64,000 nt of DNA from Campylorhamphus procurvoides (GCA_013396655.1 WBMV01000850.1:620001-684000); one strand, 5' to 3'; counted from the stretch's first letter, positions 11,701-26,700 are shown. Numbers and translations: made by a program. Notes: generated from the letters alone by a model not told the origin.

Positions 11701-14700
11701 TCTTCCTTGTTGGTTTTTATGGTAAGAAATAAGTTCCTGAGAGAAGCCCTTTTTCTGCCTCCTATTTAAAACATGGCACCAAAGTGCTGACAGATGGAAG
11801 GAACCGGAGACTGATGTGGAGCTGTTCTGGATATCATTTGTGGCGTGTTCTGAGTGTCCACACAATGAGCTGATTTTCAGCTGGAGTGGCCGCCTTCCAC
11901 TTCTGAAAATTAGCTCCATTAGGAAGAGATGTCTTATGCTTTGGGTTTTTTAGGTGATTCCTATGAGGATTTTAAATAGCACCAATGCTCATAGGTTTGA
12001 CAGAAAATGAAGAATTCAGTTTTCTCCCTTTCTTTTTTCCTTAGCTCACAGAAAAGTAAGTCGTGTAGAAACAGATGTAAATAACCATTGTTCAACCTGA
12101 CAGTTTATCATCTTAATTCTTTGGCTTTCTAACCTCAGCATGGATATTTAAAAAAAAATACAGTTAATCTACTATGGAAATGCAGGTCTCTCACAAACAA
12201 AACACAAACTGTATTACTGGTTCTATTTGGAAAACAAACGTTTTTGGTGATGAATAATGCTTAAAAAATAGTTTACAGAGATTCTGCCTCGCTTGATAAA
12301 CACATTAGCCCAAAGAGTACCAGAGATGATCATAATTGGGCAGAGGCAAATACTTTTTCACACAGATTTGAAAGGTTTTTGATTGTGCTCTAAAGATGAT
12401 GCTTAAAGTAATGAGTGGTGCTCTGTAGAAGGGAGAAGAAAAAAGAGTGTGAGAATATTAGCTCTGCTGTGAAATGAAACAGTCTTTTTAACTGCACGTG
12501 TTTTTAGTTTGAGAAGTGAAATGTAATGTCTCATGCTTTTTAGAGAACTCTGCTAAGTATTTTGCTTTAATTCTGGGCCATAAATTGGATCATATTCAGT
12601 ATTTAGGGAAACCTCAGTACTTTTGACTTACCCTTAACAGCGTTTAATGGAAACACTTCCATTTCCTGAAGTTTATTGAGATCCTTGAAGCTTAATGGTC
12701 AGGATTTTAAAGGGGAGCAGTCACCAGCTTCCAGCCCTGATGTTTCCCAGCCAGAGCTATCTTTAGAACTGGGGATTGTCCATTTAGACACTTTATTTTC
12801 TAGAGAATTGCTGAACATGGGATGTTATGTGGCAGAACCAAACACAAGTATCCTGAGTGCAGGTGAACAAGGGCAAAGGAGCACCCCTGGGTATCTCCTC
12901 TGCAGTCCTTTGCTGCTGGGCTGACACACAGGTACAGCTGCCTCTCACCTGGTCACTGTGCCCTTCTCAGTGACACAGCATGGGGAACTCGGCTGTAAAA
13001 CTGCTTTCAAAACTGGGCAGATCTGTGATTAGCTGGTGAAGCAACAGCAGCTGGAGATTGTGAGCATTTGATGGCTTCTTTATCATCCTCCTCTTTTCAC
13101 TTGTTCTTAATTTCTTCAGCCTCATGAATTCGATTCCCTGTACACTGTTTCCATGAAAACAAGGTATTTAGTTGCAGTATTTCTTCCTGTCTAAGGAAAA
13201 TCTCATCTGCTAAATATACCCCATAAATTATCCTTCCACAGGCCTTCTTTTCCCTGCTCACCACCCTTCCAGCCCCAGAACTCTCATTTCACACTCCATT
13301 AAGTCATGTCAAGATTTTCATAGAGGCAAAAAAGGAGAAAACCGAACTTGTTCATCTGACTCTGCAAGAAGTAGCTGTGGTAAAGTCATAAAAAAGTGAC
13401 ATTTTACAAAGCTTGGTGGGCACCGTGATTATTTGAACTGTAAATCAATAATATATCTGCACTTAATTAAATTCAGCAGCAGATACTGCAGGGAATGTTC
13501 CTCAAAACTGGTTGGAGTTAATGAATTTTTAGATGGCTGCTGTCAATGGAAATATACAAGGGAATTACCTGAGCTGTGCTGACTTATTCCCAGTGCAGTG
13601 CTGCTCTTCCAATCTGTGTGTAATGAGTAGCTGCCTTTTTCTCTGGTGAGTTTTTGTCTGTGTTGTAGTAGGTACAGTGACTATAGGCAGGCTTGGATCA
13701 CAACTGGGCTGTGAGCCTGTACAGCCTACAGCTGTATAGGATCACATACCTATAGCCAAAAGCATGTGTATGTGTGTACAAACTGCCTGTGTGTACAGAA
13801 AACCACCTGCTGATGATGCCTTTCTGATCTTGTCAGTTTCTCCGTAAACAGCTAAATCATCTCTTTTTATGTCTGTTTTGAGTGTCAGATTCCAGAGAGG
13901 GGAAAATTGTTCATTTTCTTTAAAACGGGTAAATAACTTCATTTCCCTGTCCCAAAGGTTCTTGTAGGTATAACCCCTAAAATGGTTTGTGTGTTATCCC
14001 TTTAGGCAGCAATCTGAGCTTTGTACTTTGTGACTCCATTTTTGGGTGTAGTTTTGTTTTATCAAAAAGCATCACTGCCAAGGTTCTCTCATGTCTTTTA
14101 AAAGGTTTTGCAGCTTGAGGTGACTCTTCTCCCAGTTTGTTCGGGATGTGTTAAGTTTCCTTTCCAACTGAGCTTGGCTGTGGGCAATGCTGGCAAAATG
14201 CAGTGAGATCAGTGCCTGCCTTGGACACAGAGCCAAGGGAAAGCCCTGCGGGCTCTGCCAGGCAGCTGGTCTCTGGCTGCTGTGCTGTGCCACTGTTGTG
14301 CTGCTCACTGTGCTGGAGAGATGCCTTCCTGCTGTCCTATACTACTGAGGTGACATCCCCTGGGTTGGAATGGGATGACACCTCTGTTGAAAGGTGTGCT
14401 GCCCTCCTTGGATGTTTTGTAGTTTAACTGGATAAAAGCCACGGTGTGTTTGAAAGCACGTTCCGATCAAGTCAGGTGTCAATGCAAAGTCAGCTCTTCT
14501 GGAATAGTGCTGTTAGTCTCAGTTGGGGGCTGAAGTGGAGGAGAATGAAGTACCCTGAGGGTCACACAGACTGGGATGTGATCTGCACCCCGATCTGAGG
14601 GTTCCTGACACGCAGAACTGGACATGCATGAATCTCTCATCCCGTGGAACATACACCGTGAGACAATTCAGCAGCAAAGCCCAGTGTCTCTCCCCTTTCA

Positions 14701-17700
14701 AAGAACCCCGTGTATGTTACAGGCAGTTGGGACTGATGTTACCCAAGTCCTTGTGATGACAAATGTCACAATGGACTAATAAAATATGGGGGCTTTAGAG
14801 GCAGTCACCGTGGAAATTACCCTCTGTGGCAGCTGCAGCATTTATTAATAATTAAAGCTCTGCCTGCTGTGCTTTTCACTAAATTTTTTTCATTAATATT
14901 TTATTGTTTTAAAGAAATAAAATAAAGCAGTGAAGATGGGAAGAGAGCCTGTTTCCTAAGCAACAGCAATGCACTTCTTTGCAGTTATTTTTAAAGGCAG
15001 GTTGCTTCATTTAAGATTTGGAACCAATTATTGCTGCATTGCTCCCGGCATCTGGAAAGCTGCTTCTATTTTTCCTTTATTTCTAATTGAAAGGGAGAGC
15101 AAAACAGTTGCTGGGTTAAGAGCTGTTGTGATGGTTGCTAGACAGGAGCTACGACCGTGATGTGAAGAACATCCCATGCTGCCATCACCGTGTTCTCCGG
15201 TGCTGTCTGAACCCCTGGGAACCGCTGCCCCCGCAGCTCTGTGGTGTCCTGGGCACGGATGCTCCATTGCCTCGGAGTGGAGCCAGCCTGGCTTTGGAGC
15301 TGTTAGCAGTGCTGGGCTCCTGCTTGTGTCAGACGACAGGCACTGCCTCTGCCACCCACAGATGTCCTTTGATTGCAGAGGAGGTTGCTGCTATGAGCTG
15401 CTTGCTGAGAGGAGTCACACAGGGATGTACCCGTGTGTCCTGGTCCTCCTTCCAGGGAACAGTGCCGTGCATGCGCTGTTGTGCTTGTTGGGGTGGTTGT
15501 CTTCTGGGGCAGTAGTGTGGTTGGAAGTGCACCAGCATGGGGAGCAGTGTCAGACATGCTGCTCAGTGGCCGTGTCTGATGCCATTGAGCTCATGTCTGG
15601 GGAGGGCAGGAGGCTGCCCAAGCTGAGGCCACTGGCACTCCCCCGTTCTGCCATGCAGCATCTCAGAGACTCTGGTTTTTGCTGCCCCTGGGGTAAGGCT
15701 CCTCTGGGTTCAGCCCAGGCAGGATGCTATAGGCAGGTGTTCCTGCATGCCCTTCAGCCTTGCCTGGGACTCAGGTTATCTTTCAGGGCCTGAGCACTGC
15801 AGACAGGTGTTTTTCAGATGCAGGCATTCAGGGTTTAGGGGATTTGGAGCCTTCAAGTACAATAAGGAGAGGAGCCTTCAGGAAATGCTCAGCACCTGAC
15901 AGTGTTGGGCGTAAAGTGCAACCAAAAGCTGCCTTCTTCTCAAAATGAGCTGCCGAGTGTTGGGCAAAAGGCAGAGAGTATCAGAGCAGATGGAGAGCCA
16001 TGTGTTACTGCAGCGAACGTTAAATGTGGCAATTGGAGCTGTGCTTTCCCTCCGGGCTGCCCTGCTGTCAGCCAGCACAGGAGAGCTCAGTGCTCACACA
16101 GACACACCCCCGTGAGGGCTGCCCTGCCTGCGTGGGCTGTGCTGGCCACACCTGGCACTACAGCTGGGTCTTCCCTTCCCTGTGAATGAATCGCTCTGTT
16201 CTCCTTCACCCTTTTCTATGGGCAGTGTTGACTGTGTGAGTCATCTGTAGTCTCACTTCAAAAGCGGATAGGCAGGGAAGGCTTATTTTTTGTTTTGGTT
16301 TGTTATTTTTTAAAAAATTTGTATTTCTCTTGTTTCTCTTCCTTGCAGCAGATTACGCAAGAGCTGGGTAGATTCCTGCTGCAGTTTTGCAAGGCTGACA
16401 TAGTGCAGTGCTTTACTGGTGCCATCAGGGTGTGTTACAGTGTGGTTCTGCAAGTCTGTGACATGTAAAGTGGGGTGAAAATACTGGGGGATTTCAGGTC
16501 ACTTACATACTACCATTATCTGTACCTTACAAGGTGCTTGTAGTTGCAGATTAGACACGTGCTGGCATCATCTGAATTTGAGTTCCAGTCTGTCTGTCTG
16601 TCTCTCCCCTGTCTCTGTTCCTGTCCCACACCTGCCCAGTGGAGTGAGCAGGTGCCATTGACTGAGGAGGAGACCAAAGGCCAGCAGAACCCACAACGCT
16701 CTCTCCTTGCCCCCTGTCCCACAGGTGTGGTGGAAGCTTGTCTCCTGCACATGCTGAAGCGCAGGGCTGCCGGTTTCCTGCGCACTGACAAGGTGGCTGC
16801 GCTCTTCACCAAGGTGGGCAAGACGTGTCCCATAGCTGGAGATGTGTGCAAGAAGGTGCAGGAGCTGCAGCAGCAGGTGGAGTGCAGGTGAGGCTGCGGT
16901 CTGTTTATCAGCAGAGCTCATCCAGTGTGAGTGTGTGTGTGCAGCATACCAGGGACACACAGACCTCTCTGAATGCAGGGGGGCCTGTCTGCATTGTGTG
17001 TCTCGTTGGTGGCTGTACAATAAGGCAGATGTTTGTGTTTGATCAAGCTGGCAGTGAGCAAAGGGACAGAGGTGGGGAACTGGGGCTTTGGTGTTTCACT
17101 TTGCTTCTCAGTGCAGCAGAGCAGCACGCCCAGCCCACACACAGCAACAAAAGTGACTAATTGCTGGTGATTTCAGAGAGGGCTCACAGTTGGGTTATGG
17201 TGGACCAGCTTGGACTGTTGGTGGGAAGGGAGTGGGTGGAAAGAGGAACTGAAGAGCAGACTTAACTGAAAAAGCTGTTTTGACATGATCCTGCCAAACC
17301 AGTGACAGATTTGTGGGTATCATGGTAGGAAGAGTTAAGTTAATGGATACAAAGACTGCTGGGAGGAAGGATGATATAGGAAAGCTGTTAAGTACATGCC
17401 GGACTTGAGCACAACGGAATTTGTCCTGGAGTCAAGGACATGAGGTTACTGAAAGTCTTAAATTTCTTGCTGCTGGTGAGTAGTGTAATTAAAATTTTCC
17501 ATATGGTTCTGATAATGGAGTCACAGTGCATGAGCCTGTGGGATGAGTCTTGTCATGTAAGCTCAGGACAGGATCATTTTTCTTCTGGTTTTAGACACTA
17601 TTGAGCCATAAGAGTTCTTTGTACATCATAGGAATGTTTAGGCTCTAATCAACTTGCTGTAAGAAGGGCTTTGCCAAGAGAACTTAACTTCTTGTTCTGT

Positions 17701-20700
17701 TAAGTCTTCAATTACTGACAGTTTTTTAAGTTAGCTTTTATATTTCTGTGTCATTTTCTGGCATTTATCTTTATTAGACTTGTAATTTTCAGACTTTGTT
17801 ATGTAGTTTTTAACAGGTATGTACCTATTTCTGTCATATTTTTAATTGTCTGCTTACTGATACAGACTGGCATTTTGTTAATTTTATTTTTTTTAAATGC
17901 TGGGAAGAAGGATGCTTTCTATTGAAAATTCACCAGCCTCTCCTGGTTAAGAGCCCACACAAACCCCCCTCTAATCACCAGAGATCTTTGGCTGTGTCCT
18001 CTGACAGAAGGGAGCAAATGAACCTAAATTCTGTGGTTTCTCTTGGACAAATGTGGTGTGTTTTTCAGCTATTAACAGCCACAAAATTTAACTGCTGTAG
18101 AAAATGTGCACAGCAATGAGACTAGTGGGAAGCACTGTACGGGGTGGACTCGCTCCACTGGGTGTATGAAATGAGACAGGAGGGCTGTAGCAGCCTCGTT
18201 GGTCTTGAGGCTGTGGATTGAGAAAGCCCCTGTTTAGGATGCAGCTAAACACACTCGAATTGCTCTGATGTCAGTGCTGTCATGTGTCTTTCTTGCCTTG
18301 TAAAGGTGCTGTCATGGCCTCATTGAGGGCAAGGGACTTTGTTAATGCAAAGAGGAATTACAGATCTCACCCAAAAGAGCCTCAAACGAATGTATTTACT
18401 CTTTGTAACTAACAGTTTACTGAAAGGGAACCCGAGTGCTGGCAAAGAACAGGATTGTTTGAGAACATGGATTTGCTGCTGCACATTGTTGATGTCATGG
18501 TTTCTTTCCTCATTGAGGCAAAACTGAACTTTCTGCTATTTTAAAAGGGGGAAATTTTCTGGGAAAAAGATGAAGGGGATTACTGTTCCCCTCTTAGCCC
18601 AATGCAGAGACCAAGGCTGTGCAGCAGGAAGCTGTCCCTGTGAACTGGATAATCTTTACAGACTTCTCCTGTAAAAAACTCAGAACTGAGGCATCCTGAA
18701 TCCTTAGAGCTGTGATTTCCAGAAAATCCCTGATGGTGGACTGACTCGAACTGCATTCCCCAGAGGTAGTGAGTAGTAACACAGTGGTGTAGACAGCTTG
18801 TACACAGATAGTACATTGGTCAGATACACACTGTGTGTTCCAACACCTCTTTATGTGGAGAGCTCTCGGTGAGAACAACAGTCGGGATTCTGACTGCTTT
18901 TACTTTATCACCTTTTGCAGGAAAAATCAGCCAAGTGGGCAGGAACCCCTCAAGAGGCAGGGATCAACCACAAGCAAAACACCTGTCCTGACACCTCAGG
19001 CCATTAAACATATCTGGGTTCGGACAGCCTTGATTGAGAAAGTGCTCGACAAGATTGTGCAGTACATTGTTGATAATTGCAGGTAAGAAGAGAAGCAGAA
19101 ACACGGGGATTTGGTGGACTGATGCCTGCAACAAGAGATTTAATCAAAAGTCTTCTGCAAACCTCTGTGATGCAGAGTTCTGGTCAGATGAAAACTGGTT
19201 GCACAGACATTTAGAAAAAAACGTACTTTCATTTTGAGTCCCTGATGGTGTTTCAGGTGTACAAAAACATTAACAGATATTCAGCCTTCCAGAAATCAGT
19301 TAAAAATGTGACTTCAAGTATATTAGGTGCCCAGATTCTAATGGGATCTAGACCTTAGTGGAATAGGAATGTATTCTAATAGGTCATGAGTAGAAAATAA
19401 TCCTTTGGAGCTTTAGGATGTCAGGGAGGAAAATGCCCTTTGTAGATGAAAGGAGGGAAATTTAGAATAAGAAGAGTTAATGACAAAGCCTTAGGGTTGT
19501 GAAAACAGGTTCTTTGAGTCATGTTTCCTTCTTAGAAAAGTCAAGCTCTGTGTAAAAAGAATCTTGCCTTGCAAAACCAGAGAAGATCATCAGTGCTTTA
19601 TGGATGTATTCCACAGGGACTCCTTAAGAGAAAAAGACAAATCCTCTCTGTTCTGTCATTGCCTGCTGCTGCTCAGCATCAGCTGTGGTTTCCCCAGGAG
19701 TGGCTCTTAACTCTTACCCTTCCTGCTCTCCCATAACTAATGATACAGAAGACTTATGGGGCACACTGGGGGCAGTTTCCCATAAAAAGATAAAGGGAGG
19801 GGGACCCTAAAGCTTGATGTGGTCCCAGAAAGGTACGTGTGTATCTGCTGCCATTGCAGTTTGTTTGCAGGAGTGCTCTTGTCATTCCACACTGGGGGAC
19901 ACATTCTTGCCCATCAAAAGCCCAGGGGTCTGAGCAAGGATGAAAGCTAGGGCAGAGCAACTTATTTTCACAGTATTTCCCAAGTTCGGATTACTGTTTC
20001 CCTTGTCATCAGCTGTATTTTCATGATGTATCTTTCCACTAAAAAGCCAGAGAATGGAAGAAAGGCCTTTGTGCTGTTCAAGCAAACTGTTGCTCTGGGA
20101 TATGTAGCTTGGTTTATGAGCTGTGTGCAGGAGAGGCAAAGGGAGGGTTGGCTGTGTCCCAGAGACAGAGTTAATGAAAGCATTTCAGTCCACTGTCTCA
20201 GTGCCTGCGGATACATGGGCACAAGGGATTTTTAATTTCTTTTCTATATAATCCATGAGGAGACAAGTCAGAGTTGCTCTCAGTTTTTCCATTAATGTTG
20301 TTGATGCTCACCTTGCTGCCTTCCCTATTCTTTAAATGAGTTAGGATCAGGTCCTTAACTGCAAGCGTGTGAAGGCTTTTTGCCATGCATTTTTGTGACA
20401 TTACTGCTCAAATGCTCCATGTTCATGTCCTTCAGCTGTTCTGTCCTGGAGGAGGAGCAGGTGCTTTAGAGTTTGAGCCCCATCTAGTGAACAGACCATG
20501 GAGGACAGTGACATTCAAGAAATGTAGGTGTTTGGATTTTTTGGCTGTGTGGTTTTGTAAGGCAGCAAGAGGTGTTTAAGAATGTGTGGATTGTTTTGTC
20601 TCTGTGGAAAATGGACAAAATTACTTGTAGAGAGTTATTGTTTGTCTCCATATTGCAATAGTGCCCAAAGCCCCAGATCAAATATACTGGGTAAACACAC

Positions 20701-23700
20701 TAAGCACAAGGCAAGCTCCTTCCTCTCAAGAGCTCAGTTAAAAATAAATGAGGCAGAGTGAGCATATTGAGAGGAGGTGACTTGCCTGGGATTATTACAG
20801 CTGCTCAGGGGCAGAATGTGCATCCAAAGTAGGGGTGGTGGTCAGCTGGTTAAACGTAGAAGTGTGGAGTGTAGGTTTATTGAATTAGTTGTTCCAGGCT
20901 CCTTTTTATGCTCCATGGAGGTCTAGTCAATGTTATTGGTATAGTTTAGGAAACTATCTGCTTTTAAAACAGGTGTCTAAAATAGACTACATGAATTTCT
21001 CTGTAGCATTTGGTGAATTTGGTCTGGAAATGAGAGTGTGGCCTCAGTGTTTATTAAGCATGAAGGTGACCTGGAAGGTGACCTCAGCAGTCCAGCTTCC
21101 CCCTGCACACACACTCGACTCCCCCTGGACTGGGAGGGGGCACAGTAGGTGCTGGAGGAGCCTGTCTGGCTGCTCTGCCCTGCTCTCTTTGCTCCCTTTG
21201 GCTGCTTTCTGGTAAGCAGTATTGTGTGATATCAAGTCAATGGACTCATGCTGCTAGGAGGCGTAAGAGCTTTCAAAAATACCAACCAGTGTTTTTAACT
21301 GGGCTCTGATCTTTCATTCCTAGTAAATATTATGAGAAAGAAGCTTTACTGGCAGATCCTGTTTGTGGCCCAATACTGGCTTCTCTTCTAGGTGAGTTCT
21401 TCAAAGTTACTTCTTACTCTAACAAAAATAAGTTTTCTTAAAACATTTTGTATTGTGACACTGTTACAAGTGATGATTTTTATCACTTCTTATGAAGTTT
21501 TGTTGCTTATGAACTCACTACAGACTGGTCATCTGGTTTTGTTATTAATTTTAGGTTAGATGAGAAAACAGGATGGGAATGCTTTTTACTGAATGCTGCC
21601 TGGCAGATTGTAACTGCTCATGCTGCTGTGGCAGAGTATTGTGGCCATGTGTAGGAATGCTTTGACACAGTTCTAGGTAATAGGACCTGATATGTTACTA
21701 TGTGTGTTGTCTGCACTATGGGGTGATCCCGTAGGATCAGGGATCATTAATATTCACTTGGGTGGAGAAGGAAAAATCCCCTTCAGTGCTCAGCTAGCAG
21801 GATAGGATTGAGTGTGTTTCTGAACAGGCTCAGAAGGTTTCTCTCCTGGGCTGTGTTCCTAGTTGGTCCATGTGCTCTGGAGTACACCAAGCTGAAGACA
21901 GCAGATCACTACTGGACAGACCCTTCGGCCGATGAGCTGGTTCAGCGGCACCGGATCCAAGGAGTCCACGGCCGCCAGGACTCTCCCTCAAAGCGCCCAG
22001 CCCTGGGAGTAGGTATTTACTGTGTAGCTGTTTCTGAGTTAAAGGCACAGGGGGATAATAAAAACAACCCCGCGAGGGAGAGATCTGAATCTGGAACAGC
22101 CTTTCTCTTCTGTAATGGAGCCTTTATCACAGATTAGAAGTCCATTTGGGCCCCAGTATCCTCTTTATCTGTATGGAGAAAAGTTTGAGATCCAGCACTT
22201 AATTCTGTGGCTTTTGACATTTGTGATTTGGCCAGGGAATTCATAAAAAATTCTGAGCTGCCATGGTCAGGGCTGAGTAGGAGTCCAGGTGATTTCTCTG
22301 CAAAGTCTCCTGGCTCTACAAGAACTTCCCCTCTATGGAGACTGGTCTAAATGGAGCAGTTCCTGAGTTACTGTCCTGCCAGTACAGTGATCCCTGCCTG
22401 TCTGACCTGCCCTGGCCATGGCTGTGTCTGTGCTAGATCCGGAAGCGCCATTCCAGCGGGAGCACGTCAGAAGATCCCTTTGCTGCTTCAGCAAGGGAGT
22501 ATGTGGAGTCACTGCACCAGAATTCCCGAACACACCTTCTGTATGGGAAAAACAACGTCCTAGTCCAGCCGGTGAGTGTGTGGAGTTTTGGGCCAGTGGC
22601 TGTGACTTGGGAAGGCAGTGGGGTTGGTGAGGGTAGAACTCAGACTTGTCACATGCTCAGGACAGTGCTGCCTTCCTGCTTGGCTCTTGTATGCTGAGGT
22701 AGATTAAGATGTCACAAATGCTTTCACTGCCTGCCCAGTGTGAATGTGAAGTGGTCCTGTAGGCTGGAACAAACATAGTGGACTGCATTTCATAAACTCA
22801 GTGTGGTTTTTCCCCTCTTTCTAGTAGCAATATTAAATACCAGTACTTCTGTTGTTAAGGTTTCCCTCAGCAGTTCCCAAATAATGCACCTCTGGAACTT
22901 ATGGTGCATAGGAAGACTCTAGGGTAAGGTATTTCCCAGTATTTTGTGCACTTTAGTCACCTGGGTTGTCTTTGTTGCTTCTGTGAACAGAAAGATGACC
23001 TGGAAGCAATTCCTGGGTATCTCTCCCTTCATCAGTCAGCAGATAATTTGACATTAAAATGGACTCCAAACCAGCTGATGAATGGAACCCTTGGAGATTC
23101 AGAGCTGGAGAAAAGGTATTAATTGCACTCAGGAAAGATGGGAAGCATTCACGGTGTTTTTCTTGTATACTTGACATAAGCATAAAAAGACTGATTTAAT
23201 GCAAGGGCTTCTGAGTAGTGCCTGAGTTGAGGTGTTGGACAGCTTGGGTTCTGTTCCTGTTTTGTCATAGATGAAGCAACTTTCTAAGGGTCCTGTAATG
23301 CATTTGGATGTAAGGCCTTTTCTAAAGGAAATCAAAATACTGCTCTTCCACGTGTTCAGGAGAAAAGGCTCAACACAAACTTTCATCATTAGAATTCTTG
23401 TACTTCCTTTTAGAGGGTTCCAAATCACTTGGCTGATTTCAGCCTCAAAAGAGAGACCTGCAAGGTCATTGTCTTTTGTTAGATCAGTTATTCATTGGAT
23501 TTGGCATTTTGCTTCAGTAGGAAGGCAGGTTATGTCTCAAACTAGGCAGGTATGTCTCCTCAGGGAACAGTTCCTTCAACTCCAGAACCATGCTCTCAGA
23601 TGCTTAATCCACGCCATTCTTTTTCTAAAACATGTGTATTTTTCATAGCACATTAATGAAAATGGAGAAAAACAATGTTTCCTGCACTTTCCTTCCCTCT

Positions 23701-26700
23701 TAGTGTTTACTGGGACTACGCGTTGATAGTGCCACTGAGCCAGATTGTCTGCATCCACTGCCATCAGCAACGTAAGCATAACCCATCCTCTCCTGGGGCC
23801 CTCCCAGAGCCCCTTTCTGCCAGGGGAATGTTAATGCTGCTGCCAGTTTATGTGGTGCCTGGTAGGGGTTGTTGCAAACAGAGACAAACACTTGTTCTTC
23901 TTCAGCTGCCTTCACTGAAAGGTCCAGTAAGGCTTCTCTGTGTGACACTTTTCCAGGTGTCAGCTGCTTTCTGTGCTTTGTTTTTTCTGTGTGTTGGGTT
24001 TTTCTGGATGTCTGTGCAGAACAGAACTTATGGGAAGCTGTCAGAGGCAGGTATTAAACATGGAAGCTTTGACTTTGTAAGCACAGCCCCCCATCCACTG
24101 AGCATTACAAAAAACAGTGGGGGAAAAGCAGGTCTGTCAGCCTTGTCTATAGTGGGATCATCAGCCTGTAGAAAGGGAGTGTGTGTAACCAGGCCACCCT
24201 CTGTCACCCTCAGACCACCCAGAGCTCACGAGCCCATTCTGCTCAATGGAGGGAGAATCTGGAAGGAAGTGTTTCTCCCACTGCTTCCCTGACCACAAGC
24301 CTCAAGTTAGAATCACAGAGCAAAGACAGAGAACATTTAGAAATGATATTTGGACTCAGATTTGAGTTACAGTTGCACTGAAAGACCTTTTGAACTAAGA
24401 GTCTGTTTTAGAAGACGGTTTAAATGTTTTGTTTTAAAATACATAAGTAGGAGAGCCACTTGAACAATGTCTTTTTCCCCCTCAGTGTCAGGAACACCTC
24501 TGACTAGTTATGGATGTGTGGGGATAAGTGTTAAAATCTGCAATCTCAGCCGACAGACAATGACAACTGCATGAGGTCTGTCATAGCTTGCTTGTATCTT
24601 GAGGTTCTTTAGGGCTAAAGGGCTGAGATAATCCCTAGATCACACTGTGTCTTACAGAGATTTATCTACTTACAGGTGATTACAAATAAAATTTACTTAG
24701 AAAGTAAGAGCAGAAAGTAGAGGTTCTAATGTAACAGCGTGGACTCCCCTTGTCCTCCTTTGCAGCAGAAAGCAGATGGACATTAGTCTTGGTGAGTCAG
24801 GATGGAACTCAGAAGCCTCCATTGCACTTCCCTCAAGGAGGGCACCTCCTCGCCTTCCTGTCCTGCCTGGAAAATGGTCTCCTGCCTCGTGGTCAGCTGG
24901 AGCCACCACTGTGGTCCCAACAGGGCAAGGTACTGTCTTTTCTGGTGAGCTGTTATGGTAGGTGGGGCTGGTCTTAATGTTCCAGATCCACAAGTTCTGG
25001 ACATTCATTTCCACCTGCTTTATTGTAAAGTGGGAGGCAAAATAACTCCATTTAGTCCAATTTGATTCTTATAGTCTATAAAAATTGTTCATACCTTCAT
25101 TGCCCCATTGAGCAATGAACTGGAATCTGCTGTTGTATCACAACCAAATGATAGGAACAAGACTCAGATGGAGTGGGACAGAGCTGCTGCCAGAGGCTTG
25201 GAGTGCCCAGCTCCCAGAGATTACCAGAAAAGACTGGTTAGCAGTACACAGAAAAGTCCTGTTATGTACTGCTGAACACCTGCTGTATACAACGCTACTG
25301 TTTTCTCCCTCACCTCCTCCCAGCATTGAAAGTTTGAAGATTTAAGATGCTGGAAGTCTGCAGTCCTTTGTTGTACTCTGTAAGTCACTCACAGCTGAAT
25401 GCATGGTATTATTTTTTTTCTAGGGTAAGGTATTTCCAAAGCTTCGAAAACGGAACAGCAACAAATCAGTGGACCTGGAGGAGATGCCAGCTGAGGACAC
25501 ATCCACAGACTACGTGTTCAGAATTATCTATCCTGGACACAAACACGATAACAGTAAGTGCCTTGGTTCAGCTTTGTTTAAAAGCACCAAACAATAAACC
25601 AAACCAAACATCTGAGAAAACCTTGAAGTGATATCCTGGGAAGTACCTGGAGGTAACAGGCAAGACAGGTTTTTGGCAGGGGCAGAGCGGGAAACCTTAT
25701 CACAAAATTTCACTGAGAGATAATTATGATCAGCAGATACAGCTTAGGTTTCCTTAATGCAATGGGAATCATTATCTTAGGAATGGAGTCAAGGTGGAGA
25801 ATTTTATTTATGTGTACTCTGCGTTTTGCAGAGGAAGTTTTCAAAATACTCCCCTGGGCTTGCAAACTAAAACCAAAAAGATTGACTAGCCAAGAGCAGT
25901 TTTGCTCCCAAAGTGAGGATATTTTTACTGGCCACACTGCTTGCTTATAATGTTGTTATTAGGAAAAAAACCTCATAAACTCAACTCTTCAAGTACTCCA
26001 AGAACTCCCTGGGCTAAGTTTTCCTGGCTTGGAAGCAAGAACTTAACAATGGATAAATAAAGGTCCTTCCAAGGAAACTAAATGAATTCCCAAGCACCAA
26101 ACCACCTCATGTCATCAGTGAATACAAATTCCTTACATGCAAGAAGACATTCGAGTTAGTTTTCAAACAGCATGTTCAGTTTTATTTCTCTTGGCAAAGA
26201 AGCAAGAATTTCCCCAGAAGATCAGACCCTAAAGTTTACAGAGGATTTGGAGTTACTGCTCATACTGGGACTTATTGCAGCTGAAAAAGCAGGAATCTCC
26301 ACTGCACCCTCCTTATCCTGGGGGCTGGACCACAGTAGTGGCCAGGCTGTGTTAGGGCTTCTGGGCTGGCACAGGTAAGTCCATGCACTCCGCAGCAAAG
26401 CATGCTCTGCCTTTGCCTGGATGGAGGGGACTGCAGAGTCCAGGGGCACACTGGGCACAGACCTGTGGGTCCTGTGCCAGGCAGAGGGGCTGGTGCCTGC
26501 TGCAGGGTCTGCAGGACCAGGCAGGGCTGGGGAGCAAAGATCTGCTGTCCATAAGAGCATGGTGAAGGACAGAAGCTAGCTGGAGCCAAGAATTCCTGCA
26601 GAGCTTTGCTGAAAAGGATACTCAGCTACTGCAGGCATTGGGAGCTTTCTGCCTTGCCATGATGTGACATGTGTGCTCTCACAGCCTGTGCACACTGAAA

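Larger units (their letters stand above)
5731..16724 (+). other. SGSM2: SGSM2 intron 2 (~11 kb)
   Basis: This is the largest intron of the visible gene. I recognise no annotated gene inside it. It contains a perfect hairpin at 6609-6634, a candidate unannotated terminal exon at 11409-11548, a candidate poison exon at 16349-16464 and a TGTC tetranucleotide repeat at 16588-16605. A GC-richer stretch at about 15.1-16.2 kb carries long open frames on both strands without recognisable homology. Nothing else stands out. Confidence 0.7.

Noticed and set aside
15176..15793. 205-codon plus-strand open frame in SGSM2 intron 2
   Set aside because: Cys/Leu-rich translation typical of GC-rich non-coding sequence, with several overlapping frames on both strands and no homology I recognise.
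23675..24292. 205-codon plus-strand open frame
   Set aside because: It runs over exon 9 in a different frame and continues into intron; it is a shadow of the gene plus stop-poor intron.
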